NCBI RefSeq assembly: GCF_037190085.1 | Contig: NZ_JBBCJO010000015.1 | Span: 20,651-84,650 of the forward strand | DNA length: 64,000 nt | Source of the DNA: Gemmatimonas aurantiaca | GTDB taxonomy: Bacteria; Gemmatimonadota; Gemmatimonadetes; Gemmatimonadales; Gemmatimonadaceae | Direction of reading: 5' to 3' | Shown: in pieces, positions 42,443-51,272 of the stretch | Layout of the letters: each line of letters begins with the position of its first letter | Numbering within the stretch: position 1 is the first letter of the stretch | Notes under the pieces: generated by a model | What the model saw: only the letters and a program-made list of their open reading frames with translations | Database searches by the model: none | Told to the model about the DNA's origin: nothing | Position numbers and translations under genes: made by a program

Positions 42443-43211
42443 GGAGCGACGCTCCACCATCGACATAGAGTTCGTTCATCGTGATATGACCGGCCCGGTC
42501 CGACAGCAGGAACAGCACGGCCTCGGCGATATCGCGCGGCTCGGCCAGTTTGGCGAGCGGGATACCGATCTTGAATTGTTCAGGTGCACCCGCAATGACA
42601 CTCTCGACGCCCTGCTCCGCCAGCATCCCCGCCAGCATGGGTGTGCGGGTGGATCCCGGCGCCACCACATTGCAGCGCACACCGAATGGCGCCAGCTCGA
42701 GCCCCAGACTCCTGGTGAACAATGCGGCGGCGGCTTTTGATGCACCATACGCGGCCATCCCCTGCCTGGGAACGCCACCCGCGTTGGAGCTCACGGTGAC
42801 GATGCTGCCGCGCCGCTGTGTCATCATGTGACGGGCCAGGGCGCGCGAGAGATTGAAGACGCCCGTGGTATTCACCGCGAAGAGACGCTGCCAGCTCTCG
42901 TCGTCCGTGTCCACGACCGATGCGGTGTGCAGCACACCGGCGACGTTCACCCCGAAACGCACCGGCCCCCACTCGTCGATGGCGCGTGCCACGAGGGCGT
43001 TCACTTCCGTGGATTGCGACACATCGGCCACGACGCAGCGCACCCGGTCGGCATCGTGACCGGCGAACGGAGGCATCACTCTGTCGAAGGCCACCACCCG
43101 TACGCCTTCGGCCAGCAGCGCCGATACGATGGCCGAACCGATACCACCCGCGGCACCGCTCACGATTGCCACCTCGCCCTGCAGACCGGAAAGGCTCCTG
43201 GAAAGGCTCAT
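42435..43211 (-). CDS. entA: 2,3-dihydro-2,3-dihydroxybenzoate dehydrogenase (EntA/DhbA)
   Basis: 258-residue SDR. The NAD motif is VSGAAGGIGSAI, followed by NVAGVLHTASV, the catalytic TVSSNAGGVPRQGMAAYGASKAA (Ser, Tyr and Lys, read in parts), and the EntA-like substrate loop VVAPGSTRTPMLAGML; it ends ELYVDGGASLHG. The first strand GEVAIVSGAAGG and the short acidic region after it fit EntA. It oxidises the isochorismatase product to 2,3-dihydroxybenzoate. Assignment to EntA rather than a generic SDR rests on context plus these motifs. The ATG overlaps the stop of the NRPS gene (ATGA at 43208-43211), so translation is coupled. Confidence 0.93.
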   Translation of the reverse strand: MSLSRSLSGLQGEVAIVSGAAGGIGSAIVSALLAEGVRVVAFDRVMPPFAGHDADRVRCVVADVSQSTEVNALVARAIDEWGPVRFGVNVAGVLHTASVVDTDDESWQRLFAVNTTGVFNLSRALARHMMTQRRGSIVTVSSNAGGVPRQGMAAYGASKAAAALFTRSLGLELAPFGVRCNVVAPGSTRTPMLAGMLAEQGVESVIAGAPEQFKIGIPLAKLAEPRDIAEAVLFLLSDRAGHITMNELYVDGGASLHG

Positions 43212-46200
43212 CGTGATGCTCCGGGTGAGACGTGCATATCGGCCATGTCGACAAAATGTGGTTCGATCAATGCCGCCACACGAGGCGCCAGCTCTGGGCT
43301 CGTCATGTGCGCATGCACCGATGGCAGGTCGTGCGCTTCGATCCGCGTGGCATACGGTGCCCACTCTTCCGCCACGTACGAGCCATCGCGGTGATCGAGA
43401 GCCGCGCGCAGATGCAGCAGCGTGCCATTGAAGGGTCTGTGCCGATGCTCCCGCACGAGACGGTTGTTCGACTCCACCACACGCAGCACACCGGCCAGCG
43501 CCTCGTCGGACAGCGTACCGAGGGGATGTCCGTACTGTCGCAGCAGCGCGATCACGGAAGCCAGCGAGCGGTCCGAGTCCGACATCGACACCGGATCGAT
43601 CCCGGCGATCAGCAGCAGTGCATCGAGCGCCGCGTCCGGCGCCGGCACGGGCGCCGACCGCCAGTGATCGCTGGGATACGCATCGAGCAGAGCCACGAGC
43701 GCAACCGATGCGCCCGCCTCCTGCAGCTGTACCGCCATCTCCTGCGCGATGATGCCGCCCACCGACCATCCCGCAAAATGATATGGCCCGAACGGCTGCA
43801 CCTCGCGAATGCGACGTACATATTCGCTGGCCATCTGTTCGAGACTCGCCGGACGTGCCTCGCCGAGCAGGTCGGCCTGCACCCCATAGGTGGCACGATG
43901 TCCCGACAATGCACGCCCGAGTGCCGCGTAGCACCAGGAAATGCCACCGGCCGGGTGAATGCAGAAGAGTGGCGGGACCTCTGCGCCGGACGACTCCCCA
44001 TGCGGACGGTCGGCAAGCCGCACCAGTGCGCCGAGCCCTTCCGATTGAGTGCGTGCCGTCGTGGCTTGCTCCATGTAACCGTCCAGATAGCTCGCGAAGC
44101 GCGCGATCGTGGGATTGGCAAAAAGCGCGCCGATGCCGGCTTTCACGCCCCATTCACCACGCACGCGCAACATGCAGCGCGCCGCCAGGAGCGAGTGTCC
44201 ACCGAGCAGAAAAAAATCGTCATCGGCGCGCAGGGTGACTGCGTCGATCTGCAACAGATCCGCGAACAACGCGGCCACACGCCGCTCGCTGTCCGTTACT
44301 GCCGCGCGCCCGGATCCGGCACTCTGCTCCGGCATCGGCAGGGCTTTGCGATCGAGCTTGCCGCTGGAAGTCAGCGGAACGGCATCGAGCAGCATCACAT
44401 GCGCCGGCACCATCGTCTCGGGCAACCGTCGCTGCAATTCGGCGCGGAGGCGGACGCCTTCGGCGGCTTTTGCCTCCGCGGTCTGCACCGCACTCGATGC
44501 CGGAACGATATAGGCCACCAGACGTATCTCCCCGTCCGGCATGGTCCGCGCCACCACGTGCGCCTGGGCGTACGCGCCCGCGGCCAGGATCGCCGATTCG
44601 ATCTCCCCCGGCTCGATGCGCACCCCACGGATCTTCACCTGCTGATCCGAACGACCGAGGTAGGTGAGCGCTCCATCCGTCCGCCAGGCGGCACGATCAC
44701 CGGTGAGATACATCCGGGTGCCCGGCACGAATGGATTGGCGATGAAACGCTCGGCGGTGAACTCGGGGCGGTTGAGATACCCGCGCGCGAGCTGCACGCC
44801 GGCGATGTAGAGATCACCGGCCACACCCGGCGGCAGCGCACGCAATCGGCGGTCGAGCACGTACATCGCGGTGTTCCACACGGGGAAGCCGATGGGCACC
44901 GGATCGGTGCGATCATCGCGGCTCGCCGACCACCAGGTCACGTCGACGGCGGCCTCCGTCGGTCCGTAGAGATTGTGCAGTTCGGCGTCGTAACACACGT
45001 GAAAGCGATCCCGCAGTTCCGACGGGAGCGCCTCGCCGCTGCAGAACACCTGGCGCAGAGACGACGCAACGCGTCCTGCGCCCTCGGCGTGTTCGGCCAG
45101 GAACGCCGCGAGCATGGAGGGCACGAAGTGCATCACCGTGATCGCATCCTCGTCGATGATCCGGGACAGCCATGCGGGATCACGGTGCGCGGACGGAGAC
45201 GCCATGACCAGCAGGGCGCCGGCGACGAACGGCAGGAACAGCTCCCACACCGACACATCGAACGTCACGGGCGTCTTCTGGAGAATCCGGTCCCGTGCGC
45301 CGATGCCATAGTGTTCGCGCATCCACACGAGACGATTCACGATGGCCGCGTGCTCCACCACCACGCCCTTTGGAATGCCCGTCGACCCCGATGTGAAGAT
45401 CACGTAGGCCGCGGTATCGGGTGTGGGGCGCTCCGGCTCGACGGCGGCCGACGAAGCGGATGCGCCGGTTGCCGAGGTGCCGGGACCGGACAGCATACCC
45501 TGCTCGATCATGTACATCGGCAGTGCCACCGGCAGTGGCATGCCGAACGCCGCACTCACGATCCCCAGTCGCGGCCGCGCTTCGGCGATCATCACGGCAA
45601 TCCGTTCGGCCGGCTGATCGGCCTCGATGGGCATGTAGGCTGCCCCCGCCCGCATCACACCGAGCAGCGCCACCGCCAGATCGCAGGAACGCGGAACGGC
45701 TACCGCCACGACATCGCCACGCCGCACACCCGCGGCCGCCAGGGACGTCGCCACACCCATCGACTGCGCATCCAGCTCCGCATACGAAAGGGGGCGCCCC
45801 TCGGCCCGCACCGCCGGGGCATCGGGCGTGCGCCGCATCATGGCTTCGATGAGATCGAGCAATGTCCCGTCGGGCACGGCATGTGACGTGGCATTGACCG
45901 CCTCCACCCACTGATGCTGCTCCGCCTCCGTCACGGTAGGCACCGACTCCAGCGAGTGTGCCTGGACGGCCTTCGTGAGAAACGTGGAGAGTCGCACCAG
46001 ATGAGCGTCGATCTCCGCTGGTGTATACCGCAGGGGATTGGCTTCGAATTCGAGGCGAGCGTCCCGGCGATCGTGTCCGTCCTGCTCACGCTGCTCCGCA
46101 CCGCCGCGTACGGCGATCGACAGATCGTCCACCGGCCCGGTGCCCAACACCACGTGTCGGCTCTCCACGCCGGGAAACGTCACCGCTTCCTCGAAGGGCA

Positions 46201-47293
46201 GCACATTCACGATGGGTCCGTGCACATGCCGGTCACCGCCCACCAGATGCAGATCGCGACGCAACTGTTCGCTGCGATAGCGCCCGTGCCGGCGGGCCTG
46301 ACGCAACTGCGCGGACACCGCGGTCACGAGATCGCGCACTGGCCCATGCTCGTCGATCGTCACGCGTATCGGCAGCACGTTCATGACCATGGCCGGCACC
46401 CGCGCCGCGGCGGTGCCGAGGCGACCCATGTACGGAGCACCAATGACCATCTCGTCACCATCGGTATGCCTGGCGAGATAGGCGGCGATGAGCGTGACGA
46501 GCACATCGGGCCATGGCACATCGATGTCGCGGGCCATCTCTTCCACCGACGCGACCAGTCCCGCCGGCAGCGGAGCGGACGCCATGTAGGCCGCCCGAGC
46601 CGGTGGTGCATGCGACGGCGAGAGCGTGACGAGCTCCGGCGCGCGTGTGAACTGTTCGTGCCAGTAACGCCGATCGCGCTCACGCAATGACGAAGTACGA
46701 TAGTGCGCGTCTTCTGTCTGCACGGCCGCGGGATCACCCAACGGCACGCCACACGGTCCGTTTGCGGCGTACACGTCGCACATGCGCCGCATCAGCAGCA
46801 ATGTGCCATACCCGTCGATCAGGATGTGATGAATGCCCTGATACCAGGCCCAGTGCGCATCACCCAGCACATACAGGCGTTCGACGACGAGCGCATCCCG
46901 ATCGAGCGCCCGCGGACGATCCATGTCGAGACGCATGCGGCGCACGGCTTCACCCAGCGGGTCCGCGTGCGTCTTGAGATCGACGATCTCGAGAGTCAGC
47001 GCATGAACCGTGGGCACCTGGCGCGGTCCATCGGGCGCATCCACCACCTGCACCCGGAGTCCCCGCGCTTCCTGCAAGACCGTTTCGATGGCACGCGCCA
47101 GACGCGGCACATCGAGTGCTCCACGCAGCTCGACATAGTGCCCGGTGTTGTAGCCGGGGTGTATCGGGTCTGCCTGAGAAGCATACCAGATGCCCTCCTG
47201 GGCTTCGGTCAGAGGCACGCCGGCCGTTGCCCCGACCGACGTGTCGGTCAGGACAGTACCCGCGACCTCGCGCACCGGGTCAATGACCGGCAT
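43208..47293 (-). CDS. entF: Enterobactin-synthase-type NRPS, C-A-T-TE (EntF-like), serine-specific
   Basis: 1361 residues, one module. The condensation domain has HHILIDG at 155-161. In the adenylation domain (about 480-980) are YVIFTSGSTGIPKG, FDVSVWELFLPF, NLYGPTEAAVDVTWW and KIRGVRIEPGEIE. The thiolation site is DDFFLLGGHSLLAA, and the thioesterase has GWSVGGIIAQE. Residues at the substrate-pocket positions read D-V-W (FDVSVW), H (TVMHFVPS), F and S (VFCSG), L (NLYGPTE) and V-D (AAVDV), matching EntF's DVWHFSLVD serine code. It should join DHB to Ser and release a DHB-Ser oligomer, probably the cyclic trimer. It starts at 47293, overlapping the carrier-protein gene by 14 bases. No MbtH-like protein gene is nearby. 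Confidence 0.95.
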   Translation of the reverse strand: MPVIDPVREVAGTVLTDTSVGATAGVPLTEAQEGIWYASQADPIHPGYNTGHYVELRGALDVPRLARAIETVLQEARGLRVQVVDAPDGPRQVPTVHALTLEIVDLKTHADPLGEAVRRMRLDMDRPRALDRDALVVERLYVLGDAHWAWYQGIHHILIDGYGTLLLMRRMCDVYAANGPCGVPLGDPAAVQTEDAHYRTSSLRERDRRYWHEQFTRAPELVTLSPSHAPPARAAYMASAPLPAGLVASVEEMARDIDVPWPDVLVTLIAAYLARHTDGDEMVIGAPYMGRLGTAAARVPAMVMNVLPIRVTIDEHGPVRDLVTAVSAQLRQARRHGRYRSEQLRRDLHLVGGDRHVHGPIVNVLPFEEAVTFPGVESRHVVLGTGPVDDLSIAVRGGAEQREQDGHDRRDARLEFEANPLRYTPAEIDAHLVRLSTFLTKAVQAHSLESVPTVTEAEQHQWVEAVNATSHAVPDGTLLDLIEAMMRRTPDAPAVRAEGRPLSYAELDAQSMGVATSLAAAGVRRGDVVAVAVPRSCDLAVALLGVMRAGAAYMPIEADQPAERIAVMIAEARPRLGIVSAAFGMPLPVALPMYMIEQGMLSGPGTSATGASASSAAVEPERPTPDTAAYVIFTSGSTGIPKGVVVEHAAIVNRLVWMREHYGIGARDRILQKTPVTFDVSVWELFLPFVAGALLVMASPSAHRDPAWLSRIIDEDAITVMHFVPSMLAAFLAEHAEGAGRVASSLRQVFCSGEALPSELRDRFHVCYDAELHNLYGPTEAAVDVTWWSASRDDRTDPVPIGFPVWNTAMYVLDRRLRALPPGVAGDLYIAGVQLARGYLNRPEFTAERFIANPFVPGTRMYLTGDRAAWRTDGALTYLGRSDQQVKIRGVRIEPGEIESAILAAGAYAQAHVVARTMPDGEIRLVAYIVPASSAVQTAEAKAAEGVRLRAELQRRLPETMVPAHVMLLDAVPLTSSGKLDRKALPMPEQSAGSGRAAVTDSERRVAALFADLLQIDAVTLRADDDFFLLGGHSLLAARCMLRVRGEWGVKAGIGALFANPTIARFASYLDGYMEQATTARTQSEGLGALVRLADRPHGESSGAEVPPLFCIHPAGGISWCYAALGRALSGHRATYGVQADLLGEARPASLEQMASEYVRRIREVQPFGPYHFAGWSVGGIIAQEMAVQLQEAGASVALVALLDAYPSDHWRSAPVPAPDAALDALLLIAGIDPVSMSDSDRSLASVIALLRQYGHPLGTLSDEALAGVLRVVESNNRLVREHRHRPFNGTLLHLRAALDHRDGSYVAEEWAPYATRIEAHDLPSVHAHMTSPELAPRVAALIEPHFVDMADMHVSPGASR

Positions 47294-47540
47294 GTCCGGT
47301 ATCGCCCCCACCACCTGCGGCCACGACGAGTCCCCACCAGGTCGCCAGTTGCGGACGCTCGGCGAGCTGCGAGAATTCGATCGCCACACCGGCACGCTGC
47401 CACTGCAGCGTCAACGCCATCAGCCGGATGGAATCGAGTCCCCAGTCCACGAGATTGTCCTCGTCGCTGATCTGCGAAACGTCTTCCTTCAGGATGGTCG
47501 CGACATCCTGTCGCATCTGCTCGAATATGAGGGCACTCAT
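47280..47540 (-). CDS. Free-standing aryl carrier protein (EntB C-terminal domain equivalent)
   Basis: 86 residues. DNLVDWGLDSIRLMAL carries the phosphopantetheine serine (DS) in an aryl-carrier context; E. coli EntB has a very similar ENLIDYGLDS. In enterobactin synthesis DHB-AMP from EntE loads this carrier, which then donates to the NRPS condensation domain. In E. coli and most relatives this domain is fused to isochorismatase. Here it is its own gene, starting in the isochorismatase stop (ATGA at 47537-47540) and ending inside the NRPS start. A Gly/His-rich tail (AAGGGGDTGHAGH) closes the protein. The divergent PPTase presumably primes it. Confidence 0.93.
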   Translation of the reverse strand: MSALIFEQMRQDVATILKEDVSQISDEDNLVDWGLDSIRLMALTLQWQRAGVAIEFSQLAERPQLATWWGLVVAAGGGGDTGHAGH

Positions 47541-48196
47541 GTGATCACCTGCACGGGCGCGCCGAGTTCACGGATGAGCTGATCGGTGGTCTGGACGACC
47601 GCACACCGGGAGGCCGCATAGGTGAGCGCCTGTTCGTGATGCGCGCGCGAGAAGTCGCCGATGGCATCCGATACCAGAAACGGTTCGATATCGCGCATGA
47701 ACGCCTCAGCCGTGGACAACAGACAGCCGATGTGACCGTACACGCCGCACACGATGAGCTGCGAGCGGCCACGCGCGCGCATCATCTCCTCGAGCGGTGA
47801 ACGCTGAAACGCGCTGTAGCGCCACTTGGCCAGCACATGATGGCGTGCGGTGGGTGCGAGCGGTGCAATAATCGCGGCCTGTGCCGCCGTGGCCATGCCC
47901 GGGCCCCAGAACTCCCGCTGCAACCCACGGTCGCGCTGATCCTGAGCGGCGTGCTGCGCCGTGTAGAACACCGGGATGTCCAGTGCATCGCACGCGGCAC
48001 GGAGACGTTCGATGTTCGGAACGACCGTGTCGATCGGCGCTTCGCCGGCCGCGAACGCATCCACGAAATACTGCTGCATGTCGTGAATGAGCAGAGCCAC
48101 ACGATCGTGGTGCACACGCCACGGCGCCACGACCGGCGGCAGTTCGTCGGCCGTGGGCATCGCATACGATGCGATCCGGGGAAGCTTGGCACTCAT
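47537..48196 (-). CDS. entB: Isochorismatase (EntB N-terminal domain equivalent)
   Basis: 219 residues: the isochorismate lyase half of EntB without the carrier domain. The N-terminus PRIASYAMPTADELP resembles EntB. The catalytic Asp lies in LLIHDMQQYFVDAF. The conserved LAKWRYSAFQRSPLEEMMR includes the active Lys, and CGVYGHIGCLLSTAEAFMRDI matches the EntB/DhbB subgroup, not nicotinamidases. It hydrolyses isochorismate to 2,3-dihydro-2,3-dihydroxybenzoate and pyruvate. Start at ATG 48196; a GTG at 48217 is less likely. It overlaps the aryl-carrier gene by 4 bases and follows entE by 39 bases, the widest spacing among the biosynthetic genes. Confidence 0.94.
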   Translation of the reverse strand: MSAKLPRIASYAMPTADELPPVVAPWRVHHDRVALLIHDMQQYFVDAFAAGEAPIDTVVPNIERLRAACDALDIPVFYTAQHAAQDQRDRGLQREFWGPGMATAAQAAIIAPLAPTARHHVLAKWRYSAFQRSPLEEMMRARGRSQLIVCGVYGHIGCLLSTAEAFMRDIEPFLVSDAIGDFSRAHHEQALTYAASRCAVVQTTDQLIRELGAPVQVIT

Positions 48197-48235
48197 CTTC
48201 GTACTCGTCTCGTGCACGGCGCGCTCGGAACGCGC

Positions 48236-50023
48236 TCAGGAAGTTGGTTGTGAAGCTGGTTGTCCGGATGCCGTGCCACGGTCATCCGATCGCGACGCGG
48301 CGTCTTCACTGGCGCGGCGCGCCTGCTCCCGCAACGCACCGCGCAGATCCTTGCGGCTGGTCTTGCCGACGCCCGTGGACGGAAACGCCTCGACGAACAC
48401 GATCTGGTCGGGGATCTTGTACGCGGCCAGCCCGCGCGACCGGATCCAGGCCTTGAGCACCGGCGGTGGCACCCGCTCCGCCCGCGGAATCACGAACGCG
48501 CAGGCCCGCTCACCCAGATAGTCATCGGGCACCGACACCACCACGGCATCGAGCACGGCGGGGTGCGCGACCAGATGATCTTCCACTTCTTCCGGTGACA
48601 CTTTCTCGCCGCCCCGATTGATCTGATCGGTGGCCCGTCCATGCACCACCAGATATCCGTCGGTCGTGCGGCTCACCAGATCACCCGTGCGATAGAACCC
48701 GTCCGCGGTGAAGGAACGTGCGTTGGCCGCGGCGTTCTGGTAGTACCCACGAATGGTGTACGGCCCGCGGGTCTGCAGATGTCCGATTCCGCCAGATTCC
48801 ACTGTGCGATCGTCATCATCCACGATGCGGATCTCGTCATCCGGGCTGATGGGACGCCCCTGCGTCTGGCAGATCGTGTCGGGATCGTCGTGCAGCCGCG
48901 TGTAGTTCACCAGCCCTTCGGCCATGCCGAACACCTGCTGCAGCGTCACGCCGAGCGTGGGTGTCACACGCGCCGCAACGGCCGGCGTGAGCTTCGCGCC
49001 ACCCACCTGCAACACCTCGAGACTCGAAAGATCGGCGCGACTCGTGGCTTTTGCTTCCAGCCACATCAGGGCAATCGGTGGTACGGCCGCAGCAAACGTG
49101 ACCCGCTCTCGCTCGATGAGGGCAAACGCCACATCGGGTGCGGCCGATGGACTCAATACCACCGAAGCCCCCGCATGCAGCGCACCGAGGAACCCCGGAG
49201 AGCTCATGGGAAAATTGTGCGCCACCGGCAACACCACGAGGTACACCGACTCCGGTGTGAGACCGCAGATCTCCGCACTCGCCCGTACACTGTAGAGATA
49301 GTCGTCGTGCGTGCGGGGAATGAGTTTCGACAGGCCGGTGCTGCCCCCCGACAGCTGCAGGAAGGCCACCGAGGATGGTGATGGCTGCGCGATGCGCGTG
49401 CCACCGACCGGATCACCCTGGAACGCCGCCAACGGCTCGAGACGGATGTCATCGCCATCGGCATCGACGCCCGTGTCTCCCACGACGATCACATGTCGCA
49501 TCGTGGGCCGGGTGCGGAGCACCTGTCGCCCGAGCGGGCGATAGTCGAACCGCTCGTGCACATCGGGAATCACATATGCCACCGCACCCGACACCGCGAC
49601 GATGTTGTCGATCTCCGTCTGCCGGTGCGCCGGCAACGCGAACACGGGCACGATCCCCGCACGGATGAGGCCCAGCATCACCGCCAGGAATTCGGGGATG
49701 TTGGGCAATTGCAGCACCACGCGCTCACCCGGTCGCACACCCCGCGCGAGAAATCCGGCAGCCACACGGTCCGCCTCCCGATCGAGCGCGGCATAACTCC
49801 ACCGGGTCTCCCCGCCCACCACCGCCGTGCGGTCGGCAAACGTGCGGGCACGCGCGCGCAGCCAGTCGCCCATCGTCTCACCCTGCCAATAGCCGGCCGC
49901 GCGATAACGCGCCGCGAACGCCTCCGGCCAGTCCTGCACGGGAATGCCCGGAACGGGGGCGCTCATCGAGGACATCTCTGGCGACATCCCGGACGACATC
50001 GTTGGTGGCATCGTCGGGTCCAT
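48236..50023 (-). CDS. entE: 2,3-dihydroxybenzoate-AMP ligase (EntE/DhbE)
   Basis: 595 residues, about 55 longer than EntE. ANL-family motifs: FLQLSGGSTGLSKLIPRTH (P-loop; the S-G-G-S-T variant is typical of aryl-acid ligases), PVAHNFPMSSPG (aryl pocket region), QQVFGMAEGLVNYTR, YRTGDLVSRTTDGYLVVHGR and a C-terminal VGKTSRKDLR with the catalytic Lys. It activates DHB and loads the aryl carrier. The start at ATG 50023 follows GGGAG by 8 bases and lies 1 base after the entC stop. The N-terminal extension is Met/Pro/Ser-rich low complexity (MPPTMSSGMSPEMSSMS) and the C-terminal tail is Ser/Gln-rich. Confidence 0.95.
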   Translation of the reverse strand: MDPTMPPTMSSGMSPEMSSMSAPVPGIPVQDWPEAFAARYRAAGYWQGETMGDWLRARARTFADRTAVVGGETRWSYAALDREADRVAAGFLARGVRPGERVVLQLPNIPEFLAVMLGLIRAGIVPVFALPAHRQTEIDNIVAVSGAVAYVIPDVHERFDYRPLGRQVLRTRPTMRHVIVVGDTGVDADGDDIRLEPLAAFQGDPVGGTRIAQPSPSSVAFLQLSGGSTGLSKLIPRTHDDYLYSVRASAEICGLTPESVYLVVLPVAHNFPMSSPGFLGALHAGASVVLSPSAAPDVAFALIERERVTFAAAVPPIALMWLEAKATSRADLSSLEVLQVGGAKLTPAVAARVTPTLGVTLQQVFGMAEGLVNYTRLHDDPDTICQTQGRPISPDDEIRIVDDDDRTVESGGIGHLQTRGPYTIRGYYQNAAANARSFTADGFYRTGDLVSRTTDGYLVVHGRATDQINRGGEKVSPEEVEDHLVAHPAVLDAVVVSVPDDYLGERACAFVIPRAERVPPPVLKAWIRSRGLAAYKIPDQIVFVEAFPSTGVGKTSRKDLRGALREQARRASEDAASRSDDRGTASGQPASQPTS

Positions 50024-50024
50024 G

Positions 50025-51272
50025 TCAGGCACTCCCGGCCAGCATGCCTGCGCGGGACACGACTTCCTGAACGTTCAGCGCGCGCAGCATCGTCTCCAGC
50101 TTGGCCGATGTTTCGGCCCCTTCATTGACCGGATCGGAACCCACGACGATGCCCGCGCCCGCATACAATCGGGCGCGCGTTCCCGAAATCTCGGCGCAGC
50201 GAATGGTCACCAGCCATCGGCCGTCGCCACGCGCATCGCACCATCCCACCGCACCGGTGAAGTAGTCGCGGTCGAACGCTTCGAGTTCGGCGATCAATGC
50301 CCGGGCACGATCCTGCGGCACCCCGCAAACGGCCGGCGTCGGATGCACCACGTCCAGCAATTCGAGCGAGGAGGTGCCATCACACCGCAGCCGGCCGGTG
50401 ATGCGTGTGCCCAGATGCCACATGGTGGCCGTCGACACCAATGACGGTGACCGGGGGATGTCGAGGGCGATGCAATACGGCGTGAGGACATCGGCGATGG
50501 CCTCCACCACGGCCGCATGCTCCCGCTGATCCTTCTCCGACCGCAACAACGCCTCCGCCGCGGCACGATCGTCGGCGGGCGACGGGCGACGGGGCGTGGA
50601 CCCGGCGAGGGGATGCGAGACCACCAGATCCCCCGACTTCTCCAGCAGCAACTCGGGCGTCGCCCCCACGAGCGTGCGGGCCTGACCATCGGCATCGGAC
50701 GGAAGCGGTGTCGCGAACGTGGTCACACTGGCATCGAGGCGCAGACGTGCCAGCAGGCGTTCGAGATCGATGGGCGTCGTGGAATTCAGTACCAGGCTGC
50801 GCGACAGCACCACTTTGCGCAGTCCCGGCTCACCGGCGTCTTCCATGTGCGCCGTGGCGCGTGCCACCGCGGCCTCGTACGACGCCCGCGTCGGTTGTGG
50901 CACCATGTGCCAGAGTCCCGGCACGAACGCCTCCTGCTGCGCCTCGTGCGGCGCATCGTGCTGCACATCGTGCTGCACATCGTGCTGCCCTTCGTCGGTG
51001 GCATCGGGCGCGGGGCGATCCATGTGCTGCGCCCACGCGGTACTCCAGTCGGAATCGCGCGTGACCAGAGCCGGCTGTATCAGCTCCAGCCCACGGTGGC
51101 GATCGAACGGAATCGCCCCCACGAGCACCCGGTCCGGATCGTTGCCGCCGGCAAAGTACGAAGACACCGCCGATGCCAGGCCGTCACCGCGGGTGAAACG
51201 CGCACGATCCACGACACCCGATGCCATGAATGTGCCCGAGCCCGACGACAGCAGGAACGGCGGCTGCGTCAC
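50025..51272 (-). CDS. entC: Isochorismate synthase (EntC/DhbC)
   Basis: 415 residues. Chorismate-binding family: RKVVLSRSLVL has the general-base Lys, TPELLLEKSGDLVVSHPLAGS has the conserved Glu and active-site loop, and VHPTPAVCGVP, DYFTGAVGWCDARGDGRW and YAGAGIVVGSDPVNE (with metal-binding Glu) follow. The N-terminus PPFLLSSGSGTFMASG and VLVGAIPFD match EntC. It converts chorismate to isochorismate. The start is taken as GTG 51272, which overlaps the preceding stop (GTGA); the longer frame upstream is antisense-free but lies inside the binding-protein gene. A His-rich insert, QHDVQHDVQHDAPHE, comes from a 12-bp tandem repeat. Confidence 0.94.
   Translation of the reverse strand: MTQPPFLLSSGSGTFMASGVVDRARFTRGDGLASAVSSYFAGGNDPDRVLVGAIPFDRHRGLELIQPALVTRDSDWSTAWAQHMDRPAPDATDEGQHDVQHDVQHDAPHEAQQEAFVPGLWHMVPQPTRASYEAAVARATAHMEDAGEPGLRKVVLSRSLVLNSTTPIDLERLLARLRLDASVTTFATPLPSDADGQARTLVGATPELLLEKSGDLVVSHPLAGSTPRRPSPADDRAAAEALLRSEKDQREHAAVVEAIADVLTPYCIALDIPRSPSLVSTATMWHLGTRITGRLRCDGTSSLELLDVVHPTPAVCGVPQDRARALIAELEAFDRDYFTGAVGWCDARGDGRWLVTIRCAEISGTRARLYAGAGIVVGSDPVNEGAETSAKLETMLRALNVQEVVSRAGMLAGSA
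50951..50986 (-). repeat. Three 12-bp tandem repeats inside entC
   Basis: On the plus strand the unit GCACATCGTGCT occurs twice, preceded by one copy with a single change (GCGCATCGTGCT). In frame it encodes the repeated QHDV/QHDA insert of the isochorismate synthase. It is probably a slippage expansion, comparable to the repeat in the dehydrogenase gene at 8404-8451. Confidence 0.85.

Noticed and set aside
42435..44153. EntA as a 572-residue fusion protein
   Set aside because: The extra N-terminal 314 residues are an out-of-frame reading of the NRPS thioesterase region; the true start at 43211 overlaps the NRPS stop.
43232..45886. 884-codon open frame on the plus strand opposite the NRPS gene
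   Set aside because: Composition (Arg/His-rich, no motifs) is that of a high-GC antisense shadow; the minus strand has a fully motif-bearing NRPS.
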